From contig NZ_JBGQOG010000026.1 in assembly GCF_052113705.1 (NCBI RefSeq), positions 1 through 46,775 on the forward strand: a DNA stretch of 46,775 nucleotides. Direction: 5' to 3'. A model generated the notes under the pieces. It worked only from the letters and a program-made list of their open reading frames with translations, did no database searches and was not told the origin of the DNA. The first letter of the stretch is position 1. Each line of letters opens with the position of its first letter. Source of the DNA: JBGQOG01 sp052113705 (GTDB lineage Bacteria > Pseudomonadota > Alphaproteobacteria > Rhodobacterales > Rhodobacteraceae). Below, piece after piece: positions 25,309 to 35,300 of the stretch. Made by a program: the position numbers and the translations under genes.

Positions 25309-26172
25309 TCAGGACCGGGCAACATTCTTGGTGGTTTCGTGAAACTTGTTCTCGCGCGTGTCGCCCATCAGATGACGGCTTTCCAGAAAGCCGCGCTGCT
25401 GACGGTAAAAATCCGACAGGAAATCCCAATGATCCGCCACGAGCACCGGCCCCTCATAGCCGGTTTTGCGCTGGATCGTGCGTGCAATCGCGTCAATCCG
25501 GGCCTGCGCCTGCGGCGTCTGGGGCCGGTCGCGCAGGATCGCTTCCAGCGCCTGCAACTCAAAGCGCCCATAAATCCCCAATTGCTGCGGACTGAAGCGA
25601 AAACCTGCCTTGGCGCTGACAGCCTGCGAGGCAAGATCCGGCAACAACAGCGTCGCCGGCTGCTCGACGACCAGGGTTCCGGCCAGAATATCGCCCAAAC
25701 GCTGGTTGCGCCGGTTGAACAGCGGCACGCTGAGCACCGCGATCATCCAGCCAAACAGCGCCCAACGCTCGGGGCCGGCCAAAGCGCTGTCGCCCAGCAA
25801 CATCGCGATGGGCAAAAACACCTCGATCTCTTTCATCAGATTGCGGGCGGTGATCTGATAGGGGCTCAGGCGGGTACCATCGGCGCTGATCACCCGGATC
25901 CTGGTCAGTTTTTTGCCCAGGGTACGGCCGTTCCAGACCAGCTCGGCAAAAATGTAATAGGGGGTGCGCAGCAGGAAAACGAGCAGGAAGAACAGCGTTG
26001 CGATGAAGGACAAGTCCAGCACCTGCAGCCAGACCAGCATCAGCAGCAGCAGGCCGCCATAGGTGAGCAAAACATCCAGAAACTGCGCGCCAAAGCGGCT
26101 GCCCCGGGTGGCGAGCATGAACTGGATCGGCACCCCTTCCGGCGGGTGAATGATCAGCCGCTTGTCCTTCAT
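25309..26172 (-). CDS. RDD-family membrane protein
   Basis: The 287-residue protein begins MKDKRLIIHPPEGVPIQF and has an RDD domain. It shows RFGAQFLDVLLTYGGLL (first helix with its conserved Arg and Asp), a second helix (FIATLFFLLVFLLRTPYYIF), the WNGRTLGKKLTRIRVI stretch and FNRRNQRLGDILAGTLVV near the end of the domain. About 100 further residues are soluble. RDD proteins are poorly characterised membrane proteins. The ATG overlaps the preceding SpoIIM stop by 4 nt. It is the last gene of the MoxR/DUF58 cluster. Confidence 0.85.
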   Translation of the reverse strand: MKDKRLIIHPPEGVPIQFMLATRGSRFGAQFLDVLLTYGGLLLLMLVWLQVLDLSFIATLFFLLVFLLRTPYYIFAELVWNGRTLGKKLTRIRVISADGTRLSPYQITARNLMKEIEVFLPIAMLLGDSALAGPERWALFGWMIAVLSVPLFNRRNQRLGDILAGTLVVEQPATLLLPDLASQAVSAKAGFRFSPQQLGIYGRFELQALEAILRDRPQTPQAQARIDAIARTIQRKTGYEGPVLVADHWDFLSDFYRQQRGFLESRHLMGDTRENKFHETTKNVARS

Positions 26173-27197
26173 CCGCGGCCCCCTGACGGCGCGCGTCCGC
26201 CGCAAAGAACCCACAAAAGCCACAGCCCCCCGACGCCCCAGCCAATCGCCAGACGCCATTGCGTCGTCTGCACGATCTGGCGCAGGAATCCCTCGATCCC
26301 GGCCGCGACGATCAGCATCAGACCGGCGAGGATCATCAGCGTCACCGCATCCGGCCCGACCCGGCGCAGCGCCGCGCGCCGCGTCTCATGGCCCGGTTGC
26401 AGCACTGCCAGCCCCAGCTGCGCGCCCCCCGCGCAGGCAATCGAAATCGCCGAAATCTCGGTCACCCCATGCACAGAGAGCCAGCCAAAGGCCTCATATC
26501 CCAGCCCCGCCGAGGCAAAGAGCGCGTAAAACGCCCCCAGCACCAGCCCGTTGTAAAAGGTCAGCACAAAACTGGGCAGCGCGGCAAAGATCCCCAGAGC
26601 AAAGGTGAAAATCGCAATCTGCGTGTTGTGCGAAAACAGGAAAGCGGCAAATACACCCATGGTGTCGCCGTCGCGCCCGCCCCCGTCAAACAACGTGTCC
26701 CGCAGATATGACACAGAGGCACCCGGCGCGCGCCCGTCCGACAAGCCACTGGGAACAAAGCTGAAAAACCAGCTCTGATCCTGTTGAAACAGCACATAGC
26801 CCACCAGCACCCCCAGCGCCATTGCCAGAAACCCCAAGAGCAGCGGCGGCCAGGCCCGCCGCACCGTCTGTGGCACCCGTTGCGTCAGGAACCGGCCCAG
26901 CACGCCGCGGATGCTTTCTTGCGGCGCATAGACCACCAGATAGGCGCGCGCGCAGAGCGCCTCGAGATAGCGCTCCAGCGCCTGATCCATCGAAATCGCC
27001 CGCGCAAGGCTGAGCGCGTTCATCGCCTGCCGGTAGAGGCTGGCCAGATCGCGCGCCGCCTCATATCCCAGCGCCGCGACGCCTGCCTTTTCGGCGCGCG
27101 TCACCAGCGCCTCCAGCTGGCGCCAGCTGGCCTCCCGCTCGGCCCGAAAGCGCGAGGAGCGGATCAGATCGGTGCGGTCCTGCGGGGCGGTGCTCAT
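26169..27197 (-). CDS. SpoIIM-family (stage II sporulation M-like) membrane protein
   Basis: The 342-residue protein has a soluble helical N-terminal part (about 1-115) followed by several membrane helices. The family stretch FLFSHNTQIAIFTFALGIF, then LTFYNGLVLGAFYALF and a WLSVHGVTEISAI segment, identify the SpoIIM/DUF95 family. The organism does not need to sporulate: these homologues are common beside MoxR/DUF58 genes in alphaproteobacteria, with unknown function. Its start overlaps the DUF58 stop by 4 nt (ATGA). Confidence 0.88.
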   Translation of the reverse strand: MSTAPQDRTDLIRSSRFRAEREASWRQLEALVTRAEKAGVAALGYEAARDLASLYRQAMNALSLARAISMDQALERYLEALCARAYLVVYAPQESIRGVLGRFLTQRVPQTVRRAWPPLLLGFLAMALGVLVGYVLFQQDQSWFFSFVPSGLSDGRAPGASVSYLRDTLFDGGGRDGDTMGVFAAFLFSHNTQIAIFTFALGIFAALPSFVLTFYNGLVLGAFYALFASAGLGYEAFGWLSVHGVTEISAISIACAGGAQLGLAVLQPGHETRRAALRRVGPDAVTLMILAGLMLIVAAGIEGFLRQIVQTTQWRLAIGWGVGGLWLLWVLCGGRAPSGGRG

Positions 27198-28510
27198 ATC
27201 AGCTCCCGGGCTTTGATGTCGATATAGCGCGAGATCAGCGCCGCCGTCAGCCGCTCGGGCGTGGTGTCGAGGCACAGCACCCCCAACCGGTTGAGCCGGT
27301 CGAGCACCGATTGCCGCTCCTGCGTGACCTGCCGGGCCGCAACCGCCAGCGCCACCGCGTCGAGATCGCCCTGCTCGGGCCGCATCAGCGCCGATATCTC
27401 CGGGTCGCGCAGCGCGACATAGAGCACCAGATGCTGACGCCGGATCACCGCGAGGTTCTCGACCAGCAGATCCACCGTGACGCTGTCCGAGAAATCCGAA
27501 AACACCACCACCAACGAGCGGCGCGACACCATGCTGTTCAGATGGGTCAGGCCCAGCGTATGGTTGCTCTGCGCCTCTTCGGGGAACAGGTCAGCGGTTT
27601 CCGCCCGGATCAGACCGAAGGCTGCCCGCCCCGGACGCGGCGGCAGGAATTTTCCCGGGCGGCTGCCAAAACTGTAAAAGCCCACGGTATCGCCGCCCAG
27701 CCCCCCGGCCCAGGCCAGCCCCAGGGCGGCATTCAACGCCAGATCAAAACGGCTGAGGGACCCGATCCGCTCGCCCATCAGATGGCCGCTGTCGAGGCAA
27801 AGGATGATCTGATGGTTGCGTTCGGCCCGGGTTTCGCGCGCCACCAGCCGGTGCATCCGCGCCGAGCGTTTCCAGTCGATCATCCGCGGATCCATATCGG
27901 GCTGAAAGTCCCGAAACTGATGAAACTCCGACCCCTGCCCGCGCAGCCGCATGGTTTTCAGCCCGTCGGTCAGCGGCAACATCTGCATCTGGATGTCGCC
28001 GTTCAGCACCGGCGCAATGTCGGGATGAATGCTGATCGTCAGATCCAGCGGCCAGGAGGGCAGGATCTCGAACAGCCCAAAGCGCGAGGGGAAACACAGC
28101 CAGAGCCGGTCCAGCCGCCCCTGCCCGCGCGCACGCAGCCGGATCGGCAGTTGAAGTGCGTGGCTCTGCGCCCCCGGCTCCGGCGTCAACGAGACCTCAG
28201 CCGCTTCCGGCGCCAGATGCGCATCATGCCCCAACCGCAGCGCGATCCGCGCGGGCAAGGCGCCCGACAACGTGGCAATGGTCAGTGCCAGCGGCACCTC
28301 CGACCCGACAAACCCGGCACCCGGCGCATCGGCCGTCAGCCGGTAGCGGCGCGGGCCGGGCGATGCCAGCAGATCGGCCAGCGCCACCAGCGCCAGCCCG
28401 CCCCAGAGCACCAGCGCATAGGTCGCGCCCGCGGGCGTGATCAGCCCGATCAACAGGCTCAGCGCAGCGATGCCAAGGCAGAGCGCGATCAGAGAACGGG
28501 CCGGACGCAT
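27194..28510 (-). CDS. DUF58-domain protein
   Basis: The 438-residue protein has two or three N-terminal membrane segments (LIALCLGIAALSLLIGLI, YALVLWGGLALVALADLLA), a beta-rich middle and the DUF58 signature in MDPRMIDWKRSARMHRLVARE. A von Willebrand-A-like stretch follows (IILCLDSGHLM, VVFSDFSD). DUF58 proteins act with MoxR AAA ATPases, as in the BatA-type systems, presumably as a partner or adaptor. It begins 1 nt after the MoxR stop. Confidence 0.9.
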   Translation of the reverse strand: MRPARSLIALCLGIAALSLLIGLITPAGATYALVLWGGLALVALADLLASPGPRRYRLTADAPGAGFVGSEVPLALTIATLSGALPARIALRLGHDAHLAPEAAEVSLTPEPGAQSHALQLPIRLRARGQGRLDRLWLCFPSRFGLFEILPSWPLDLTISIHPDIAPVLNGDIQMQMLPLTDGLKTMRLRGQGSEFHQFRDFQPDMDPRMIDWKRSARMHRLVARETRAERNHQIILCLDSGHLMGERIGSLSRFDLALNAALGLAWAGGLGGDTVGFYSFGSRPGKFLPPRPGRAAFGLIRAETADLFPEEAQSNHTLGLTHLNSMVSRRSLVVVFSDFSDSVTVDLLVENLAVIRRQHLVLYVALRDPEISALMRPEQGDLDAVALAVAARQVTQERQSVLDRLNRLGVLCLDTTPERLTAALISRYIDIKARELI

Positions 28511-28511
28511 C

Positions 28512-29468
28512 TCAGCGCGGCGCGTCGGCGCGTTGCAGGATCATCGCCAGCACATCATCGGGGTGCCGCCCGTCGATCTCGGCCGAGGGGCCCAGAACCA
28601 GACGGTGCCGCAGCGCGGGGATGAACAGGCTTTGCACATCGTCGGGCAGCGCATAATCGCGCCCCTCCAGCGCCGCTTTCGCGCGCACCGCGCGGGCCAG
28701 CGCATCGGCGGCACGGGTCGAAGCGCCGTGCAGGATGTCGCCATCATGGCGCGTCGCGCGGACCAGATCGACGATATAGGTCAGGATCGTCGGATCGAGG
28801 CGGATCGAATCCACCAAGGCATGCCCCGCATGCAGCGCCTCACGCGAGAGGATCTTGCGCAGGTTGACGCGCCCGCTGTCGGCCGCGAGCGGCAGCCCGG
28901 CATTCTGGGTCAGAATGTCGATTTCGGCCTGACGATCCGGAAAATCCACCAAAAGCTTGAACAGGAACCGGTCCAGCTGCGCCTCGGGCAGCGGATAGGT
29001 GCCGTGCTGCTCAATCGGGTTCTGCGTCGCCAGCACGAAGAAATCACCCCCCAGCGCATAGGAGGTGCCGTCAATCGTCACCTCACGCTCGTTCATCGCC
29101 TGCAAGAGCGAGGATTGCGTCTTGGGCGGCGCGCGGTTGATTTCATCGGCCAGCAGGATGTCGGTGAAAACCGGCCCCTGCGTCAGGCGAAAGCTGTTGG
29201 TTTCAAAGTTGAAGAGGTTCACCCCCAGCACATCCCCCGGCATCAGGTCGGGGGTGAACTGGATGCGCCCGAAGGTCAGATCAATCACCTGCGCGAGGCT
29301 GCGCGCCAGCAGGGTTTTCGCCGTGCCCGGCGGGCCTTCCAGCAGGCAATGGCCGCGCGCAAAGACCCCGATCAGCAGCATGTCGATCAGCGGCGCCTGC
29401 CCTTGGACGACAGAGCCGATTTCGTGGCGGATGTCAGCGGCGAGCGTTTGAAATTCAGGCAGATCCAT
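28512..29468 (-). CDS. MoxR-family AAA+ ATPase
   Basis: The 318-residue AAA+ ATPase has Walker A GPPGTAKT (45-52), Walker B ILLADEINRAPPK, sensor 1 LATQNPIEQHGTYPLPEAQLDR and the family's C-terminal lid (RKILSREAL to DDVQSLFIPALRHR). MoxR proteins are thought to act as chaperones that mature or activate partner proteins, here most likely those encoded in the same operon. It overlaps the DUF4350 gene by 14 nt. Confidence 0.93.
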   Translation of the reverse strand: MDLPEFQTLAADIRHEIGSVVQGQAPLIDMLLIGVFARGHCLLEGPPGTAKTLLARSLAQVIDLTFGRIQFTPDLMPGDVLGVNLFNFETNSFRLTQGPVFTDILLADEINRAPPKTQSSLLQAMNEREVTIDGTSYALGGDFFVLATQNPIEQHGTYPLPEAQLDRFLFKLLVDFPDRQAEIDILTQNAGLPLAADSGRVNLRKILSREALHAGHALVDSIRLDPTILTYIVDLVRATRHDGDILHGASTRAADALARAVRAKAALEGRDYALPDDVQSLFIPALRHRLVLGPSAEIDGRHPDDVLAMILQRADAPR

Positions 29469-30807
29469 GATGGTCTAGGACTTTCTTGCGAAGGGATTGG
29501 TATTGATCGAGCGCGCGCATCAGCGCTGCCGGCCCGAGTGCGGCATCGCCGGTCAGTCGGCGGCTGGTTTCCGCGAAGTCGCGCGCGAGGGCCGGGTCGC
29601 GCCGGGTCAGCAGCGCCAGCACCCGCTCGGTGCTGCCCGCGCTCGCCTCGCGCCCGAAGAAGGTTTGCGCCAGATCCTGCAGATCGGCCTGCACGAAATC
29701 GGCGGCCAACCGGGCATCGGCCCCCGACAGCCGCAAAAGGCGCGCTTTCGCCCCCAGCGACAGCCGTTTCGAGCGGTCCCGGGTGATGCCGGTGTCCCCC
29801 GAACTCGGCCCGGAACTCGGCCCGGCCCCCACCCCGGCAACGGGGCCAAAGCGGCGCTGGCCCCGCCAGAACACCACCCCGAGAACGATCAGCAGCGCCG
29901 CCCAGAACAGGCCAAAGGGATAGGTCAGAAAGCGCGCGAATTCGGCACTGCCGCGGGTGTAATCCTGCCGCTCATCATCGCGGTCAACGGCGGTCAAAAG
30001 ATCGGGGCTGAAATCGACATAAACGGTTTGCGGCCGGTCCGCCGGGATCAGCTCTGCCACCAGTCTTGGCGCGAAAGCCGCATTTTCGGCCACCGCCAAC
30101 CCGTGATTGTTCAGCAGATCGGGGTCAGAAAGGAGCAAAACCGGCCCCTCGCCCCCCGTCATCTGGCACGAAACCACCAGCGCGCCAGCCGTCATCCCGA
30201 TGATTTCTGTGCAGGAATTCGGCAATGTCGCGCGCTCAAAGGTTTGGGCGTGAAACAGGGCCATCTCTTGCCCCTCCGGCATCGTGGCGGGCAAAAATGC
30301 CGCGCCCGCCTGCTGAACCTCGACGCGGGAAACGCCAATCTGCCGCAAGACCCGCCGCAGTGACGACCGCGCGAGCAAGGATTGGCGATGCGCTACCCCC
30401 AGCTCAACCATCGCGCCACTCCATTTGGGCAGCATGATCAGCGTGGGAATTTCCGACAGCTTGGTCGCCAGCGTCTCTTCGTCAATATCGCGCAGGCTGG
30501 TGGCAGCGATCCGGTCGGCACGGTCGCGCGGCGTGTCAGAGGTGCGGTGCAGATCGAGGTCATAGAGCGGCAGGATCCGCAGCCCCAGATCCTCCACCAA
30601 AGGCGACTGATAGGGATGCGACGCCCGCGCCGCGATGCCCGCCGCTTTCAGCGTGCCGGTCAATGCGCCAAAGCCGATGGGCGAGGCGTCCAGCTGCCGG
30701 TCGCGCGCACCCTGCGCCGCAAAGGCCAGCAAGAGCCCAAGCCCCGCCACGCCCAGAATGCCAAGGCCAATCAGCAGCCCCGATGCGCCACCCGACCGCT
30801 CAGCCAT
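29455..30807 (-). CDS. DUF4350-type membrane-anchored protein
   Basis: The 450-residue protein starts MAERSGGASG and has an N-terminal membrane segment (LLIGLGILGVAGLGLLLAFA). A large extracytoplasmic region follows, then a second membrane segment (FGLFWAALLIVLGVVFW) and a cytoplasmic tail of about 130 residues. Its place between a DUF4129-type gene and MoxR, and the FGALTGTLKAAGIAARAS opening, fit DUF4350. The frame extends upstream into the preceding gene; ATG 30807 overlaps that gene by 8 nt. The function is unknown. Confidence 0.75.
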   Translation of the reverse strand: MAERSGGASGLLIGLGILGVAGLGLLLAFAAQGARDRQLDASPIGFGALTGTLKAAGIAARASHPYQSPLVEDLGLRILPLYDLDLHRTSDTPRDRADRIAATSLRDIDEETLATKLSEIPTLIMLPKWSGAMVELGVAHRQSLLARSSLRRVLRQIGVSRVEVQQAGAAFLPATMPEGQEMALFHAQTFERATLPNSCTEIIGMTAGALVVSCQMTGGEGPVLLLSDPDLLNNHGLAVAENAAFAPRLVAELIPADRPQTVYVDFSPDLLTAVDRDDERQDYTRGSAEFARFLTYPFGLFWAALLIVLGVVFWRGQRRFGPVAGVGAGPSSGPSSGDTGITRDRSKRLSLGAKARLLRLSGADARLAADFVQADLQDLAQTFFGREASAGSTERVLALLTRRDPALARDFAETSRRLTGDAALGPAALMRALDQYQSLRKKVLDHHGSA

Positions 30808-31597
30808 GCGCGCCCTCTCCGCCCGGGGCCTGCCCCAAAAGCAACGCGCGGGCCGCCTGCAAAGCCGCCTCAAAGCTGCTGGCGCCGACCGGGCGGCCGC
30901 CATAATGCGCCAGCTCCGCCGTGGTCAGGATCGTGCCCAGCCCCTGCCGATGCGCGTACCGGCCGGGCAGGCGCGCGAAAGCGCTCCGCTCGGTATCCGA
31001 GCGGGCAAAGCGGGTTTGTGTCGCGGCCCCGGCGCTCAGCAGGCAATGGCGCAACAAAAGCACGAGCGCCGCCCCCCGATCCGGCATCGACGCAATCTCG
31101 GCGAGAAGCTGCGCCGGATGGCGCACCGCCTCCGCCGCCGAAATCTGCCAGCCGTCCGGTGCAGTGGCGCCTTTGGCTTTCGCCTCCCGCGGTGCGCGGG
31201 CCAGCAACGCGCCACCGCCGCCGAATTTCGCCCAGGCCACCAGCGCCGCGACAATCAAGAATAGCGCCAGCGCCACGCCAAGCCCCCTGCCCGAGCCGGA
31301 AAAATCGGGCGCTACGAAATCGGCGCTTTGATCTTCCTTGCCGGAAACAAGCTTCCCCTCCAGCCGTGTGACGTAGCTGACATCGGTCCGCACCCCGAGT
31401 GCAGCGGCCCGCGCCCGGTAGGCCGTGGCATCCGGGGACACGGGCGTGACCCCGGGCGGGTTCACCACCTCAAGGATACGGTAACTGTCGTTCTCGGCCG
31501 CCTGCGCCACCGCCGCGAGGGGCGCAAGGCAGGTCAGGGACAGGATCAGTGAAACCCGTGCGGGCCAAGCGCCAGACCCTGCCATGTCACCGACCAT
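30800..31597 (-). CDS. DUF4129-like membrane protein
   Basis: The 265-residue protein has a signal peptide (ARVSLILSLTCLAPLAAVAQA), an extracytoplasmic segment, one membrane helix (GLGVALALFLIVAALVAW) and a cytoplasmic C-terminal region. The helical end LLLRHCLLSAG ... LTTAELAHYGGRPV resembles the DUF4129 domain often found with transglutaminase/MoxR clusters. Its ATG overlaps the TGA of the DUF805 gene by one base (TGATG), so translation is probably coupled to that broken gene. ATG 31585 is an alternative start. Confidence 0.7.
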   Translation of the reverse strand: MVGDMAGSGAWPARVSLILSLTCLAPLAAVAQAAENDSYRILEVVNPPGVTPVSPDATAYRARAAALGVRTDVSYVTRLEGKLVSGKEDQSADFVAPDFSGSGRGLGVALALFLIVAALVAWAKFGGGGALLARAPREAKAKGATAPDGWQISAAEAVRHPAQLLAEIASMPDRGAALVLLLRHCLLSAGAATQTRFARSDTERSAFARLPGRYAHRQGLGTILTTAELAHYGGRPVGASSFEAALQAARALLLGQAPGGEGAHG

Positions 31598-32052
31598 CAG
31601 GCGAAAACGGCGGCGTCACTCAACGGATTGAGCGGATCGGGGCCAAAGCGGTTCGCCCCCTCTGTGCCCTTGAGGAGCAGCACAACCAGCGTCGCGATGC
31701 CGATTACAATGCCGATGACCGGGATGTTCGAACCGATGTAAAAGCCCAGAACCCACCAGCCCGACAGGTTTTTGTCGTGGAACCGCCGCACCGTCACCGC
31801 GATGGCGGGCAGTTGCAGCGCCACAAACACGACAGCGCCGATGATGATCAAAAGCCAGCCCACAATGCCAACGCCATTGCCGAAACTGTTGCTGGCCACA
31901 CCGAAGAACAGGCCGCCCAGCGCCGCGCCCGCGACCAGCATCACCAGCCACATGAACAGCGTGAACCACCAGAATTCAGACCGCGCGGCGCGCCCGGAAA
32001 AACGGAACTATTTTTCACGCAAACAGCTGCGCACGGCTTCTGAAAATCCCAT
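31597..32052 (-). pseudogene. DUF805 membrane protein interrupted by an amber codon
   Basis: From ATG 32052 the frame reads MGFSEAVRSCLREK, then TAG at 32010-32008, then FRFSGRAARSEFWWFTLF and an otherwise normal DUF805 protein (about 150 residues, several membrane segments, RRFHDKNLSGWW near the middle) to 31597. The family has a Tyr (K-Y-x-x-FSGRA) at the stop position, so a TAT or TAC codon appears changed to TAG. Translation could restart at ATG 31953, but that product lacks the conserved FSGRA...EFWWF part. This is either a true nonsense mutation or a base-calling error. It is the first gene of the MoxR/DUF58 cluster. Confidence 0.8.
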
Positions 32053-32392
32053 CACCAACTCCAAAATCAAAACGTCTTATGGCGCCAGACTTAACGAAAT
32101 CGTGATCATTGGCAAGCGCCCGCAAATGCCGGAAGCGCCCCCCCGCCGACGGGCGCAGACTGACGGGCACGCATCCACCCGCACGCAACAACGGGCACGC
32201 AACGACGGACACGCAACGACGGGCACGCGCCCGCCGGCAGATGCCGCCGGATCGGACGGGCCATGCCTGACCGCCGAACAGGGCGCACCGTCACCCCCCG
32301 AACCTCCGTCCCTCCCACGGCCCCGCGCCACGACCGCACAGGAGCAACCGCGCATGAGCAACGCTGACGGCGCAAGCACCGCCGTGCCCCCC
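32053..32392. other. Intergenic region between DUF805 and sbcC
   Basis: No gene is supported. The region carries a short tandem repeat (32182-32223, see its own entry) and several related ACGGGCACGC motifs around it. The flanking genes are both on the minus strand, so the promoter of the MoxR/DUF58 operon is expected here, but no convincing -35/-10 pair was recognised. Confidence 0.5.
32182..32223. repeat. Three tandem 14-bp repeats
   Basis: CACGCAACAACGGG, CACGCAACGACGGA and CACGCAACGACGGG follow each other without gaps, with partial copies (ACGGGCACGC) on both sides. It lies upstream of the DUF805 gene in a non-coding region. Confidence 0.85.
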
Positions 32393-35300
32393 TCAGAGCA
32401 GACCGCGGGCCTCGACATGGCTGCCGCTCAGATCCTTGCGCACATAAAACCCGTTGGGGATGGCGTCCTGCACGAGGGGCACATGCGAAATCAGGCCCAC
32501 AGCCCGGTTCTGGCTGACCAAAGTTCCCAGCACCTGCAAGACCTGCTCCAGCGTGCCCGAGCCGTTTTCGGTGTCCAGACTGCCGAAACCTTCGTCAATA
32601 AAGATCGTATCAAGCCGCACCTTGCCGCTGGCGCTTTCCACGATATCGGCCAGCCCCAACGCCAGCGCCAAAGCGGCGATGAAGGTCTCGCCGCCCGACA
32701 GGGTCGCGGTCGGGCGCGCCTTGCCGGTAAAGATGTCAAAGACCTGTATCCCCAGACCACGCCGCCCGCGCCCGGCGCCCTCCATCTCGCGCTCAAGACG
32801 GTAGCGGTTGGAGGTCATCGGCCCCAGCCGCTGATTGGCGGCACCCAGCACCTGATCGAACATCGCCCCGATGGCAAAGGTCTCCAGATCAAGGTTCAGC
32901 GCATTCTTGGCGTCAAACAGCGCCGCCAGCTCCCGAAGCGGGCCCGTTGCCGCCTCTGCCGCCTCCAGTCGCGCGAAGGTGGCGGTCAGCTCGTCCTGCA
33001 GCGCCGCCAGCTGCGCCCGCCGTGCCCCGGTCGCGGCCGCCGTGGCGTTCGCCTCGGTCAGCGCCACCTCGGCCGCGGCCAGATCCGCCGCCGCGGCGTC
33101 AAGATCGGGGCGCTCCAGCCCCTGAATGGCCGCCGCCAGGGACGCCGCCGCCTCTTCGGCATTGCGCAGGCGGCGGTCGTGCTCGGCCAATGTTGCGCGG
33201 TCGGCATCAATGCTGGCAATCGCGGGTTTGAGCGCCGCAAACGCCGCCGCGGTCAGCCCCGCCGCAGACAGCCGCGCCGCCAGATCACGCGCCGCATCCG
33301 CGTGGCGTTCGTGGCAAAGCGCCGCGTAACGCTCCGCCGCCTCAAGATCCTTGCGCGCCGACAGGTCCGCCTCGCGGGTGGCTTGCGCCGCCGTTTCCGC
33401 CGCCTGCTGCGCCGCGACACGCGCCCGCAAGGCGCCCTGCTCGCGCGCAAGGGTCTGCGCGAGGGCCGCCGGATCGCGCAGCGCCTCGGGCACCACCGAA
33501 AGCATCTCGGCCAACCGTGCCTGCGCCGTTGCCGCCCCGGTCTCCGCCTCGGCGCGCGCGTCACGCCGCTGATCGCGGGTGGTCTCGGCGGTGGCCATCT
33601 CCTGATCCAGCCGATCAAGTTGCGCCTCAGCCTCCCCAAGATCACCCGGCGCGGGCAAAGCCGACAGCGCCTTGCGGGTTTCCGCCTCGGCCGCGCGCAA
33701 GCTGGCGGCGCTGTCCGCCGGGCGGGTCAAAGCGGCCAGGCTCTGCGCGCGCACGGCAAGCGCGCCCTGCGCCACGCCCAGCGCGCCTTCGCTGCGGCGC
33801 GCTTGCGCATCCGCCTGCTCCCAAAGCGATGTGGCGCGGCGGGCGGCCTCGTCCAGACCCGCCCCTTCCAGACCCGCCTCTGCCGCGCCGCCTTGCGCGG
33901 GGGCGGGATGCGTCTCGGCACCACAGACCGGACAGGGCGCGCCGGGGCGCAACTGCGCCGCCAGCTGCGCCGCCTGCGCCTGCGCCAGATGCGCGGTGGC
34001 GGCCTCCACCGCCGCGCGGGCTTCTGACAGCCGCTGGCGGTCCGCCGCACAGAGGCCCTCTTGCCGCGCCACGTCCTGCGCCGCTTGCACCCGGGCAGCC
34101 TCCGCCGTCTCGAAAACCTCGGCGGCGGCCCGTGCCGCCTCGCGTTGCGCCAGCACGACGGTCAGGTTTTGACGGGCCTCGGCGGTTTGGCGGGCAGCTT
34201 TCAGCACCTCTGCCTGCCGCTTGCGCGCCTCGGCGAGCGAGGCAAGAGCCGCCACCGCCCCCGAATGCGCCGCTTGCGCCGCTTTTGCCTGTTGATCGGC
34301 CCGCAGGGTGGCATCGCGCATCCCGGCCGCCTGCACCAGAACCTCCTGATGCCGCGCCAGCGTCTCCACCTGGCGGCGCAGCATGTCTGTCTCATCCGCC
34401 CGGGCCTGCTCGGCCGCCAGTGCCCCGGCAGCCGTTGCCGCCGCCGCCCCGGCCGCGGCCGCCAGCTCCTCCTTCGCCTGCACCTCCCCGGCGGCCGCCG
34501 TCGCTTCGGCCGCGGCCTTCAGCACCAGCGCCTCCACATCCAGAAGCCCGCGCGCACCTTCCGCATCGCGCAACCGCGCCGCCAGCTGCGCCATGTCGGG
34601 CACCTGCGCCCGCACCGCCGCCCGGGCCTCCTGCGCAGAGATCGCCGCCTGAAACTGCATCTCGACCGCCTGCGCCGCCTGCAGCGCCTGCTGGGCGCCC
34701 GCGACCAGAGCCCGGCTGCGCGCGGCCGCCTCCTGCTCAAGCACCTGCGCGGCGGTCACCGTCACAATACCGGCGGTCAGGGCCTCGGCGCTCTCGAACC
34801 CCTCAGCCGAGAGACGGCGCACCGAAAGCGCCCGCTCTTCACGGATCTCGCGCTCCGCCGCCTCGGCCTCGGCCCGGGTCCGCGCCACCAGGCGCCGGTA
34901 GAGCGAGACATCGAAAAGTTCGCGCAGGATCTCGACCCGCTCCTTGGTCTTGGCGGCGAGGAAGGTCTCAAACCGGCCCTGCGGCAAGAGCACGATCTGG
35001 CGGAACTGCGCCGGGCCATAGCCCAGCAGATCAACCACCGCCGCGGCCACCACGCCCACCTTTTTCTCGGCCAGGATCTTGCCGCGATGCCCGGCGGTGA
35101 TCTCCCCCAGCGCCATCCCGGTCGCGTCGAACAAGAACGCCTCATGCGGCTCGCGCGTCTCGCCCTGCCCGCGCTGCTTGGGGCGGCGCTGCTCGGGCCG
35201 GCGCAGGATCACATAGCGGTTGGCGCCGATGTCAAAGACCAGCTCCACCTCGGTCAGCAGATCCGCGCCCGCATGGTCCGAGCGCAGGGAGCTGGCCTCC

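Noticed and set aside
31772..34027. 751-codon plus-strand frame across the sbcC 3' part
   Set aside because: Composition is Arg/Pro/Gly-rich and it spans two unrelated minus-strand genes; a shadow frame.
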